Positions 11,754 through 22,798 of a stretch of DNA of 64,000 bases are shown here, in pieces (positions within the stretch are counted from its first letter, which is position 1; each line of letters opens with the position of its first letter). Origin of the DNA: Blattamonas nauphoetae (lineage: Eukaryota; Preaxostyla; Oxymonadida); assembly GCA_033064195.1 (NCBI GenBank), contig JARBJD010000042.1, forward strand, positions 62,001 to 126,000, in the 5' to 3' direction. A model generated the notes under the pieces. That model saw only the letters and a program-made list of their open reading frames with translations, was not told where the DNA came from and made no database searches. The position numbers were made by a program, and so were the translations under genes.

Positions 11754-11769
11754 AGATCAAACACCTCGA

Positions 11770-12774
11770 ATGAATCACGAATTCACAAACAAATCATTGC
11801 AACAAACCGGAAACGACAGCCGGACAACCCCCGCTGAGGACCCACCAGCCTGGGTTGGCCCCGCCGTCGAACATTTTGCAGCCACATTTGCAACAGTTTT
11901 GCACAGTATTGTTGGAGAAAATAAGGAAAAGACTGAACCCAGGCATCAAAACAGAAGGAATGAACGAGAAAGGCTCATCGATTCCGACTCCAACTCCGAT
12001 AGCTCAGATGAGAAGACATCACAACTTCTGTTGGAGAAACGAAAGCGTCTCCCTCCGAAGCCCACACAGATTCAAAAGAAAGTAAAACACAAAAGAAAGG
12101 CCGATGGATCAACACAGATCGATTACAACAGTGACTTTTCGGAGTCGGACACTCGCTTGCAGCTTGTCCCATCTCAACCACATCAGAATCTACGCAGCTT
12201 CGCCTTAACGTCGCAGAAATTGATTCAGATGTACATCCCAAAGTTTTCTCTCGATTGGCTATCATCGACACTCCCAGCAGAAGTCCTAGATGAAGTCAGA
12301 GGATCAACTGAGTATCTCCGCCCGGCATTCAAAATCGCCAGCAAGACAAAAGACGCCCTTCGCCCCAACGACATGCCTGGAAAGATTGACACTATTGCTA
12401 AGTCGGCAGTAGACAGCCTTCTCGTCGCCCTCTCAGCCTTGTCTGAATTGCTCGTTAGCATGAAAAGAATAGAAGTACCTGATGAACTACTACGACAATG
12501 GACGCAAGTCACGTGCTGTGTCGCAGATGCTGCTACAAAAGTTCAGGCTCAGCGATATCTGCGGAATAAGAACTGGACGGATGTTGCCCAAGCACTTGAG
12601 ATCCAAACCGAAGTTGGAGAGCCGCAAGTACTCACGAGTGTGCGCCACGACACTGACTTTTTTCGAGGGGAGGGGATGGAAGACAACCAAGCCAACTTCC
12701 ATCCCCGGCCCAACCGAAGCTACAGATCATATCGTCCCCTCAACAAGCCACCTGGGAGTCGCAAACCACAGTAG
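11770..12774 (+). mobile_element. Gag-like ORF1 of the DIRS element
   Basis: A 334-codon frame immediately inside the left terminal repeat. The product has a charged, Ser/Glu/Lys-rich N-terminal third with a basic stretch (KKVKHKRKADG), a helical middle and a C-terminus rich in Arg and Pro (RPNRSYRSYRP). Position, size and composition match the ORF1/Gag-like protein of DIRS elements, which is poorly conserved between lineages. I see no zinc knuckle. Function (packaging element RNA) is assigned from the family. Confidence 0.65.
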
Positions 12775-12797
12775 TCGTTCCAACCCAACGCCTTCCA

Positions 12798-14700
12798 ATG
12801 ATGAAACACAGACTGAAGACACAGTTGGAACGATGGCGAGCAATCGGTGGCGACAAGAGAGTTACAAAAGGAATGTTTGGGGAGTGGAAGACGCCGAACA
12901 GCGAGACGAGGCTCATCGGGACAGCTTCACCTCATCCATTCTCAGCGTCATCCCGTCTAGAACATCTGTTCAGCCAAGAATTGAAGAAGGAGATGCAGAC
13001 AGCCGTTGTCAGGGAAGCCACCACCGGAGAAGTTCTGTGGTGGAACAAGACGTTTATGATACCGAAGAAGGACGGAACGTACCGCAAAATTCTCGATTGT
13101 TCGCAACTAAACGAGGAAATCAAAGATCGGAGTTTTCGCTTCGAGGACTTCTCAACGCTGAGACAGATGATACAAGCAAACGACTTTGCCACTGTGATCG
13201 ACATCAAACAAGCCTTTCATCACGTGGATGTTCAGCCGGAATTTCAACGCTTCCTGGGTTTCAGATTTCAGAACAGAGATTATCTCTATCAGACGATGCC
13301 TTTTGGAGTCAAGCATGCCCCGCGCGTGTTCACCAAAATCCTCCGTCCAGCAATAGTCCACATCCGTCAACAGTGGAACCTGCGAGTTTTGGCATACATG
13401 GACGACATCATCCTTCTCCACCAGAACCCCACACACCTCAGTGCTGTCACGTTGGAAGTGTTGCAGTTCTTGAAAGACTTGGGTTGGTTGGTGGCAGAGG
13501 ACAAGTTGATTCTGAAACCAACCCAACAGCTAGACTACCTGGGATGGAGTCTCGACTTGAAGGAGAGCACCTTCAGAACACCACCAGCAAAACAATCAGC
13601 GTATATCAAAGCTACTTCCAAAGACTGTGTCCCTCGCACTCGGACGGAAGAAGGTGACAAACCGATCGCTCGCCAAACTAATCGGGAAACTGAATTCACT
13701 TCACCCACAACACAATCAGTCCTCTCTGTATCTGGGGGCATTACATCGAACACTTCAGAGAGGACTAAGACTGACGGGATGGAACGGATCCTGTCGTCTG
13801 AACCCGTCAGTCTTGGGAGATCTTTCATTCTGGACCACAGCACTCAAGCGGAACAGACCACAGCTAATAGTACCACCATCACATCAAGCCTGCCTGACAA
13901 CAGATGCCTCAGAGAAGGGGTAGTGCTCGAGTGGAAGAATCACTCGGTTCCGATGTTCGGTCAATGGTCAACCAAGACACTCCCACACTCAATCAACGTA
14001 AAGGAGACAATGGCGGTGGAGCGAGCGGTCAAGATGTCAAGACACATTCTGAAGAGAGAGAACATATCCAATCTGAAAGTGCGAACAGACAATACAACAA
14101 CAAAGTTCAACTTGCAGAAGTGGAAGGCAGGAAGGAACCTCCTCTCGCCGACAACAGCAGTTTGGTCGCGTTGCGCGAAGACAGGAATATCGATAGTGGA
14201 GGTGGAACACGTAAAGGAGTGAACAACGTCGTGGCAGACTCTCTCAGTCGCCTCCACCCGTTGGGAGAGTACCAGATCCTCCCAGCGATCTTCCATCAGC
14301 TAGTCTCCGAGCTGGAATGGAGACCAGAAGTGGACGCATTTGCGTCCCGAGAGACCCGCCTTCTCGAAGTGTACTGGTCGCTCAACAGCGAGCCAGAAGC
14401 GACAGCGACAGACGCACTGGTTCAGGACTGGGAGGGAAAGAAACTGTGGATCCACCCTCCCATCCGACTCATCGGCAAGGTCCTCCGGAAGCTGCAACAC
14501 TCATCATGCCAAGCGGTGCTCGTTGTTCCCAGTTGGGAAGGCCAGTCCTGGACACACCTGTTCCACCAGCTGTGCCCGACTCGCCGAACGCTCGGATCGT
14601 ACGAGACGATAATGAGGATGACAGGTCAGAACTCGACTCCAGAAGACTCAGAGGAAGGAAGACAAAGACTCCCACCAGGACTGGTGGGAGTCGGTTTCCA
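12798..14700 (+). mobile_element. Reverse transcriptase, RNase H and DIRS-tail region
   Basis: Reverse-transcriptase motifs are clear: IPKKDGTYRKILDCS, IDIKQAFHHVDV and the catalytic AYMDDIILL, followed by LDYLGWSLD of the thumb/connection. An RNase H signature (TTDASEKG) lies further on. After it comes the DIRS-typical segment with DAFASRETRLL and LVVPSWEGQSW (about 14280-14570). In the family these copy the element's RNA into DNA. Overlapping frames are usual in DIRS elements. The region is not whole here and is treated as a fossil. Confidence 0.85.
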
Positions 14701-14719
14701 TCAGATCAGAACGAAGCCG

Positions 14720-15843
14720 GAGAACACTTCTTTTGTCAACTCAGAGTTGTAGCCAAGATAGACGAGAAGGCAGCAGACAGATTCCTTCCACAATCCCGCG
14801 ACGCTCGAAGGAAGTGGAGGAGAGCGTTCACGTTGTTAGACGAGTTTGCGGACGAACGGGGAATCTCTGACGAGGAGTTCGTTCACGGCGAAGGAGTCGA
14901 AGCTCACATGTTAAACTTCACGAACTGGTTGTTCGATCAGTTCGGAGAGAAGAAGTCCACAATGGACATCGCTACAACTGTTCGCTCCACTTTGTGTCTC
15001 CTCAACCCAAAGACTATTCGCGAAGACTCTCCCACATGGAAGAAATGTCAGAAGGAAATCAACAAGAGGACCACAGCTCCACCAAAAAGGAAATATGACA
15101 TCATGTGGGACGTCGAATTACTGTTCAAATGGGCTGGTGAGAGCAGATGGCAATCTGAGGTGGATTTTGTTCAACAGCAGAGGAGAACTCTTGCCTTGGT
15201 CATGGCATTCACTTGCTTACGACAGGCTGAGCTGCAGAGACTCACGTGGGGAGCAGTGACGTGGAAGCTGGATGTGGAGCCACCAAGAGCTGAACTCCTC
15301 GTCTCAGTGAAACAAAATATCCAGATGAAAGTCCACCGAACCGTGACATCCATTCGTCAGACATCGATCTCGCCGTTCCATGCACTCCAAGAGCATCAAC
15401 AACGGGTCCTCTCCATTTTCAATTCAAAAGCGAACTGCCAGCATGACTCACTCCCGCCAACAATGCCAGTCTGGGTTGAGGCAGCGACTCTTCAAGGGCT
15501 TTCCATTCAGCGAATTCGAGAAGAGACAAAATCAATCCTGCAAGAGTTGGGACTCCCAGCGATCTATGGAGGCTATACTATCAAACACGCAATGATTTCA
15601 TATCTCAGATCCGTTCAGGAGATGGACTGGGCCGACATCAACGCTTTGGTTGGGTGGAATATCAACTCAACCGCCGCACAGACGTGGTACAACATCCGAG
15701 TCGCGGACAGAGCGAACATACAGACTCGGATAGCTGACCAACTGAAGCTGCCGAACCCGGACGACACGGTAGGCCCTGGCAAGCAAGACAAGCAATTCCC
15801 GACTTGTGATCCTCATGCTGAGGCGAGAGCCCTGTGTGGATAA
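14720..15843 (+). mobile_element. Tyrosine recombinase of the DIRS element
   Basis: The last coding part of the element, ending at a TAA inside the internal complementary region. The catalytic fold is marked by CLRQAELQRLTW (first catalytic Arg), the YTIKHAMISYLRSV block (Lys/His/Arg region) and QTWYNI near the C-terminus with the probable nucleophilic Tyr. In DIRS elements this enzyme integrates a circular DNA intermediate without making a target duplication, matching the junctions seen here. Confidence 0.85.
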
Positions 15844-15896
15844 CAGGCTCATCGCTTCAGCTGGAGCCTGTATTACCACACAGTGCTCTCGCTCAG
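15812..15896 (+). repeat. Internal complementary region of the DIRS element
   Basis: Its first 60 bases are the reverse complement of the left end (GCCCTGTGTGGATAACAGGC and onward). Its last 26 bases are the reverse complement of the right end (ATTACCACACAGTGCTCTCG and onward). It therefore spells the joined ends of the circular intermediate, the diagnostic feature of DIRS replication. Confidence 0.85.
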
Positions 15897-15899
15897 AGT

Positions 15900-16307
15900 A
15901 GCCATCAGCTTCTCTGGCGTCGGGTCGACTCCACCCAAAAACCAGCTCATCGTCGACTGTCTTCTTGTCTTCTCACATCCCATCTTTCTCTTTTCTTTAA
16001 ACAACCAACCAGTTTCAGTCTTCATTTCTTCTGATTCCTTGAACCGTTCGATTTCTCTTTAATTCTCGCTCTAGCCAGGCAATGCCTCCTCCAGTCTGGT
16101 ATCCTCGGATCCACTGGAGCTGCCTTGAATTTCCTCCGCGAGAGCACTCAGTGTTGTCTCCTTCAAGAGAGAACATCCTTGGAGCAGAGAACATCAGTGC
16201 TAAGCCTAGGAGTCAACGCACTGATCTGATGAGACCATCTCCTGAACGAGGGAGACTCTCATAACATAATTTGATTCATTCGATTGCTTCTTTCTCGGTG
16301 TCAATCC
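15900..16307. other. Non-coding segment of the DIRS element before the right repeat
   Basis: About 400 bp between the internal complementary region and the right terminal repeat. No frame of note and no recognised motif; probably untranslated element sequence. Confidence 0.5.
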
Positions 16308-16364
16308 ACCGACCCTTAACACGTCAACACTCTCTCATGCTGAGCGAGAGCACTGTGTGGTAAT
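16308..16364 (-). repeat. Right terminal repeat of the DIRS element
   Basis: Inverted copy of the inner part of the left terminal repeat, ending GTGTGGTAAT immediately before the AC shared at both host junctions. Confidence 0.85.
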
Positions 16365-19300
16365 ACACAACGACAGAATCATCCATCCTTCTTCAATCAA
16401 CATCACTGCGCTTGTTCGACCTTCACTCATCGTCCCAAACTTCATCGTCATTCCAGACAGTGTCAGTTTCGATGGTGTGCTTTCTGAAATCGTCAGTTGT
16501 CCTTCTTCCTCAATCCAAAGAGAGCCACCACTCGACTGAGTCAGAGTCCATTCCGTCGTCGTCGACACCAACTCACGAGACAACACTGATTTTGTGTCCA
16601 GAGTCATCAACTTCAGTTCGCCCTTCAGTTTCCTCTGAGATTCCACAATCGACGAGCAAGGAAGCTGAGCGGTTCCACAATTCGGATGATCTTGTCCAGC
16701 TGTGTTGATGTGCACTGATCCACTTGTGTGGGGATGCCAGAAATACAGAAGACTCCACTCGTCCGATCCTTCTCTTCCGAAGAAGCGATTCTTCTCAGTT
16801 TCTGAGAAGATAGTGTTCGTTGGAAGAGGAATCGTTGAGTTGAAATCAAGAAGCGGTGAGGATGTGGCTGTCTGGCTGAGACTGTCAGAATAAACAAAGA
16901 TGAGCGATCCTGTCCCGTTTGACGCAATTCTGTCGAAGATCGACGAAGAATCTGTGACGAATGTTGCACCCTTTTCGAGAAGAATCGTTGTTCCGTGATT
17001 GGGAATGGTGAACTGGAGAGTTTTGATCGACGAATCTGTCAGTCGCAACGTTCCAGTGCCGAGCACTTTGATGAGAGTTGTCACGTCAGAATGGAGGAGA
17101 GCGAGGGAATCTGATCCGATTTGACATGATGAGAGGTGCAGTTCGCCATTCGAAACCAGAAAGACAGGAGATGATGAACATGTTGGATCAATCGGAATCT
17201 CAAGTGATGAAAGAAGAAGGATGGCCGAGTCATCGTCGACTTCAAACTGGGCTGCCGATTGGAGAGAGAGAACATGTTTTCCAGTTTGAGATTGGATCGT
17301 AAGCGATGATTCAGCGACGAATGGCGATTCCAGGAGACTTGGCTGGGCGAGGACGATGGAGTCGATGGAGTGATTTGTGGAGGAGCGAAGAGAGGCTTCG
17401 AAAGTCGAGCAGGGCAGAGCAGACGATCCACAGTTGATGTGAGGACTGGAATGCGATGTCGGCGAAACAAGGACGGTGTCGGACGGACCATCCCCCAACA
17501 TCAACAGAAGAGACACCTCGAACAGGCCAGAAGTGGAAGCAAGAGAGCGATCCTGTCCGTAGAACCAGCTCGGCTCCACTCCTTCCACAACACTTCCACT
17601 CCAACGCTCTTTCGTGATCGACTCGTCCAGATTCGATGTTTTCACAAGAATTACTTTTCCGTTCATTTCTGAAGAACATGAACACGACGAGAAGAGTGTG
17701 TCCAGAACGGAAATCAGTCCATCGGTGTCGATCTTAACAATCATCCTTGTCGACGTGAACGACGAAATCCTGACTGAGCGAAGAGTGATGGCTGCCGACG
17801 GAACAACATCGGCAGAAGGAGGGACGAGCTGGATGAGTGGATGGGTGAGCGTCGCTGGTCCACCATTCGACGTGTTGAACGTGCACGAATCAATCGAAAC
17901 TGGACGGCCACTCAATTTGATCAACGCCTTCGAATATTCTGTCCCATCTGAGCACACCACACCAACATCAGACAAAGTCAGACAATCTCCATCCGACTCT
18001 AAATCAAACAACCCACACTTCGCAATCGGTCGAAGATCGAGTCCAGAGACTGACAGTTTCGAATGGTTCTTGATTGTGAAGAGTGACGATGCTGTTGTCG
18101 ATTCCACAATCTCCACAATCGTTCGAAGAACTTTCGCTTCTGAAGGAGTCTTCGCTGTTGTCCCACTCACAGACACATCCTGATTGTTCACAACCACTTC
18201 TGTCTCGTTGTACGTCATGTTCCACACAAATTGGATCGACTGCGGGAAAAGCTCGCCTGTTGAATACTTCTTCGTCAGATGCTTCATTCCATACCCGAGT
18301 GTCGCACAGAATGTCGATGTCCATTTGCAGCTCTCATTGTCTTGTCCACTCTTTCCAGTCATGATTTCTGTGACTGATCCATTCACGGACACTTTCGGTG
18401 TTGGGATCAGCAGACCAATCCACTCCCAATCAGACGATGGTCGGCCTTCGATCGCAACGTGGTCATCAGCACTCATCGAACCACCGCGGAATGAATCGAT
18501 CGCATCTGTTTCTTTTCCATTGAACAGATCAGACGTGATGAAGAGATCCATTCCCAGCGATGCGACGTTTCCTTCGAATCGAGCGTGGTTGGTCGACGAG
18601 CTGTTGAAGAGGATGGGTGTCGAGTGAGTCGATGTCCCAGAAACGAACAATGCTCCTCCTCTTCCCAGCGAGTTCGATCCGCCTGAACTGTCTCCAACTG
18701 CCTCACATTCTGAGAATGTTGTCGCAAAGGCTGATGTGCTTTCGTGTGTGATCACAATCGTCTTCGAGCCAGAAAGCTCAATCGCCATTGCTCCTCCATT
18801 TCTCGCTCGGCATTTCTTGAACGACGAGCTCTCACTTTTGAATGAGCAGTTTGTTGCGTGGAACACCGCTCCGTCTCGGTCAGATGTCACATTCTCGATC
18901 GACGAAGCCAGAAACTCGATGCTCGTTGCTGAGCATTCTATCAACGAACAACCACCCAGATTCAAACCAGAAGATGTGGAGAAGGTCACTCGGTCGACAA
19001 AAAGAATTCCTCCGTCGCACTGGACGAACGGGACATTCTGCTGAGATCCTGAGAAGGTGATGGAGAGAGCTTGGAAATTGAGTCTGACCGCTGTTGGAGC
19101 AACAACAAACGGAGTGAAAGTCGGAGCGTTCGAGAATGTCATTGAAGCACCCGTAAATCGCAGATATCCTGACTCCCCGACAAACGCAAGCCTTCGATCG
19201 TAGAATTGGATGGTGAGTCCACACCAAATGGCGACATACTTTTTGGCGACTTCGAATGGAGTGAATGGCTGAGGATCTGAAATGCGGAGTTGGACTTCAG

Positions 19301-22173
19301 CGGTAGATTCCATCAGAGCATCAATCTCCTGTTTGAATCCTTTGAACCACGACAGTGGAACTCCCCGCTCAAAGTCGGTCGCGAAGGGATGGTCGATTCC
19401 ATCGGTAGTGAAGAAACGGGAAGCACAAACAAGGCTTGATGGAGATGTTTCGTTGACAAGAATGTGTGGGAGAGTGCTGAGTGATCGGCAGTTCGAGATG
19501 GTGCTGATTTTGGATGGAACAAAGTCGGTGTGAGCGATGTCATTCCCGAAAAGCGAGAGAAAAGATTTGACTGTGTTCTTTGTGAAGAGAAGTGAAGAAA
19601 AAGTGACTTGGCTTGTCGATGACGAAGCGACGAGATCCAAACAGCCAGCACGACCAGAAGATGAACAATGAGCCATGTTCGTCTGGATGAACGAGATCAC
19701 TCCAGATGTCGAAGAATCAATGCAACTCCCTCCATTCCCGCTCACACGAGTCATTTCCATGAACCACGCTGCGTGGAATGTGACTGATGCGCTTCCTGTG
19801 ATTTCGATGGCTGCATGATTCTCCATCATGATCGAACTCAACCAGCTGCTGTGGACTGTCGAGGTGCCAGACGAGAACGAGAGGAGAGGGGCGAGATGGC
19901 CAGAAATGCATTCGATCTTCACATTCGACAGGAACGACTGGCTTGTCGACTGCATCGCAAAGATCGTCGAACTCGAATCCGTTGGTTTCAGCGAGAGTGA
20001 CATCAGAGTCACATTTCCACCACCAGACACAACACACGACGTTTTCAGAGTGGTGAACGTGGATGTGTTCACAAAGAAGCCGAGGCCTCGCAGTTCAACT
20101 GGTTTGGAGATGTCCAGAGAGCCTTCTTCGAAGATCCCATTTCCGAGGTTGATGAGAGACGGATCTGTGCTGAGTTCAGAAAGAGCTGCGCTAACATTTC
20201 CACACAGATTGTCCTCCGAACAAGTTTCACTCTCTCCTGCGTCCACGAAGAAGACATTTGGGAAGCTCGAGCCAGACGGGGAAGGGAAGAGGATGTCGTC
20301 TTGTGGATGAACTCCATTTTGTAGATTGTCATAATAGAATCCATACTTGGGCGTGTCTGACGTCGATGTGCATCCAAACACTGTTGTCGCATCAATTCCA
20401 TTCCAAGAATTAGAAAAAGCGAAGATGTCGTTGCCTCGATAATGTGCAAGTTGTGTTTGGTCGTTCTCGTACTTCCACGATGCCTGATTGTCAACAAAAT
20501 GGCAATCAAACATTCTCAATCGCACGAGATAGCTCGAATAGATCGCTCCTCCCCATTTCGTCGCTTCATTTCTCGCGAAAGTGCAGGATGACATGAAATG
20601 CCAACGCGATGCGGTGTAGATTGCTCCGCCGTTGAGGGCCTTGTTCCCTTCGAAGTGGCAGTGGAAGAAGCGGATGATCGAAAATGGGAGTGAGAGAGCT
20701 CCTCCACTTCCAGATGAGGTCTGTCGGGTGAACGATGTGTTGGAGAAGAACAGGAAGGAAATCGGGTTGGAGGTGACGATTGCGCGTGCGGTGGAGAAGT
20801 TGGAGGATGGAGGGGAGAAGGTCGACGAGACAATGCTGATCTCTTGAAAGTTGTACAGGCTGATTTGACTGCTTCCTGTTGATGTTTCTGTCTCTCTCCA
20901 AAACTTGAATGTGCAGGTGTCAATAAGAAAATTCACTTTGTTGTCTCGGACAGCTGTTGCTGAGATCAGAGTGTTGTGAACAGCGTTGCATTCCACATCA
21001 AATGAACATCCAACGAATTCCACATTTCCTGCAATTGGGTTGAGTGTGATGATAACAAATGATGTTGTCATGTTGGTTGCTTTGATTGTGCATCCTCGGA
21101 AGGCGTAGTGTGTGAATTCTGATCCATGTTCGATTCTTTGGGCTGATGATGTGATTTCTGGAATCGAATCATATGATTTGGTTGTTTCGATCACTTCCTC
21201 GTTCACACATTCCAACAAACTGCTGTTCTGCATCAAGAATTCACTTTGCGTTCCCAGTCTTGTCGTCAGCGTTCCTTCCAGACTCTTCACCACACTTCTC
21301 ATTTCACATCCAACAATTTTCTCTCGAAGCCAACGAAAACTGCGAGATGATGGATGGGCAGGGTTGGAGGAGAGATTGAAGAACTGGCAATCACTCACAA
21401 CGGATTGGATCTGGTAATCATTCGTGAGGCCATATTCCGACGGGGATGACGAAAATGACAGTCCGCTGTTGGAAGTGAGCAACTGTGTGTCCAGCTGGAA
21501 GGATGAAATCGACATGGAGATTGATTCTGTCGGAGGCAGGGCATTGTCAATCTCCAAAAATGATCCGATCGGGCTTCCACTATTCTTGAGCATGCAAAGT
21601 GAAACTGTGAGAGAGCAGGCGGATTCCGAGCCAAAAGTGGACGGGACAAGTTTGAACGGCGAGACAGCTGCATCCACATGGAAGACCACCGATTTGGCCA
21701 AAACATGAGAATTCCAGCTCAGAGAGCACACATGCCAAGAATCCTGGTTTTGAGTTCCTGAAAGGAAGGATGATAAAAACAAAAAAGCCGATACCAGAAA
21801 TGAGATCAAAGGTGAGCGAGGCCAACGAGAGTGTTGTGTTGTGAATGCTGAAGACCGATGACAAAGCGCAATTCGCTGATGAACCTGAATCACATTGGTC
21901 TCTGTGATTGTCTGCAAGTTGTTTTCCGGAAATGGTGGTGATTGTCGTCTGCTCGGATCCAATCACAGTGACTACTTTCGAAGTGAGGCGAATTGTCGAT
22001 GACGTCCATGTTGAAGTCGAAAGATGAATGCAATTTGATGAAGAGGTCAGAGAAAGGTCAGTGATTGAATTGAGGAGATGGTAGTTCAGTGATGGTCCAA
22101 CATTTTCTTCGAATGTTCTTGGATGACTTATGCAGACGATGGTGAGCAAAACAACCGTTAATATCGCATTCAT
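16365..22173 (-). pseudogene. 5' part of giant beta-helix receptor gene, cut by DIRS insertion
   Basis: Starts at ATG 22171-22173 with signal peptide MNAILTVVLLTIVCIS. A 37-nt intron at 21758-21794 (GTATCG...TTTCAG) joins exon 1 (ending SLTFDLIS) to exon 2 (starting GTQNQDSWH). Exon 2 stays open to the DIRS element. It is Ser/Thr-rich beta-helix throughout, with module-opening cysteine pairs near 20210 (CSEDNLCG), 18330 (CKWTSTFC), 17430 (CGSSALPC) and 16675 (CGTAQLPC). Past 16365 the frame reads a few codons of the element repeat and stops, so the protein would lose its membrane anchor and pseudokinase. Together with 6779-11670 the ancestral protein was about 3550 residues, the same size class as the 28266-39321 locus, to which it is paralogous (both contain RFVWNMTY...E near the middle). 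Confidence 0.85.
21758..21794 (-). other. 37-nt intron of the giant receptor gene
   Basis: Donor GTATCG, acceptor CCTTTCAG, pyrimidine-rich between. Removing it joins two frames, each with strong beta-helix character, in phase 1. Without splicing the signal-peptide frame hits hydrophobic nonsense. Confidence 0.8.
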
Positions 22174-22597
22174 TAATGTTTCCTTCTCACCCAAAACTTT
22201 GTTTCTTGCGTTAGTTTCAAGGTTTCTGTCATAATAGTTGAAATTGTCAGAGGAAGAGAGTTAATAAAGGGTTTATATTCGGATTCAGGCTAGAGGTTTC
22301 GCTCAAATCATCCATGAAATGAAATAAAAGATGTGAATGAGAGGCCTGTACGAATTCGATGATTTGACACGATGAATCATGTCGACCTAGGTCACTATCA
22401 GTGAATTTGAAATTGAAGAATATCAAATCGTCAAGCTAGGGTTTCAAGACTCGAGAACCCCAAAAGATGAGAGGGAGAAGGAATAGAGGGAGTGTGATAC
22501 GTGTCAGAGGGGACAAGGTTCAACAGAATCTTGTGAAAAGGAGGAGAGAATGAAAACGTGTGAAGTGAAGGCGAGTGTGAAGAGAGAAGAACTCCGA
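22174..22597. other. Intergenic region, probable promoter of the receptor gene
   Basis: About 420 bp between the receptor start codon and the 3' end of the SPRY-like gene. AT-rich around 22190-22330. No frame or repeat of note. Confidence 0.4.
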
Positions 22598-22798
22598 CTA
22601 GTCCATAACCACTTCCAAACTCCCTCCAACCATCTCGTCCTCTCTCAACACTTCTGATGACACAATCTCGACTGAAGCGTTCTTCTCATCGAAGAGCACA
22701 GCGAATCGGAAGGGAACAGGAATGTTGGAGAAGAAGACAGGCTGTGTCTCTCCATCTTGTGATATTGTCAATTGTCTCTTGCCTTCTCGTCCATCTGC

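Larger units (their letters stand above)
11669..16364 (+). mobile_element. DIRS-like tyrosine-recombinase retrotransposon
   Basis: A 4.7-kb element with the DIRS layout. It has inverted terminal repeats (about 11701-11753 against 16308-16360) and an internal complementary region near the right end (15812-15896) that pairs with both ends. Inside are a gag-like frame, a reverse transcriptase/RNase H region and a tyrosine recombinase, all on the forward strand, opposite to the host gene. No target-site duplication is seen; only the dinucleotide AC is shared at both junctions, as expected for recombinase-mediated integration. Ends and most parts are present, but the coding middle appears broken in roughly two or three places, so it is treated as a young fossil. 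The well-matched ends argue for recent insertion. Confidence 0.9.

Noticed and set aside
11764-11769. Start of the 3' receptor half at the element edge as an independent gene
   Set aside because: The first codon is GTG and the first 30 residues are translated element repeat, so it is not a genuine start.
12482-13657. 391-codon forward frame inside the DIRS element
   Set aside because: It is a shadow of the gag-like and reverse-transcriptase frames; composition is irregular and no family motif is present.
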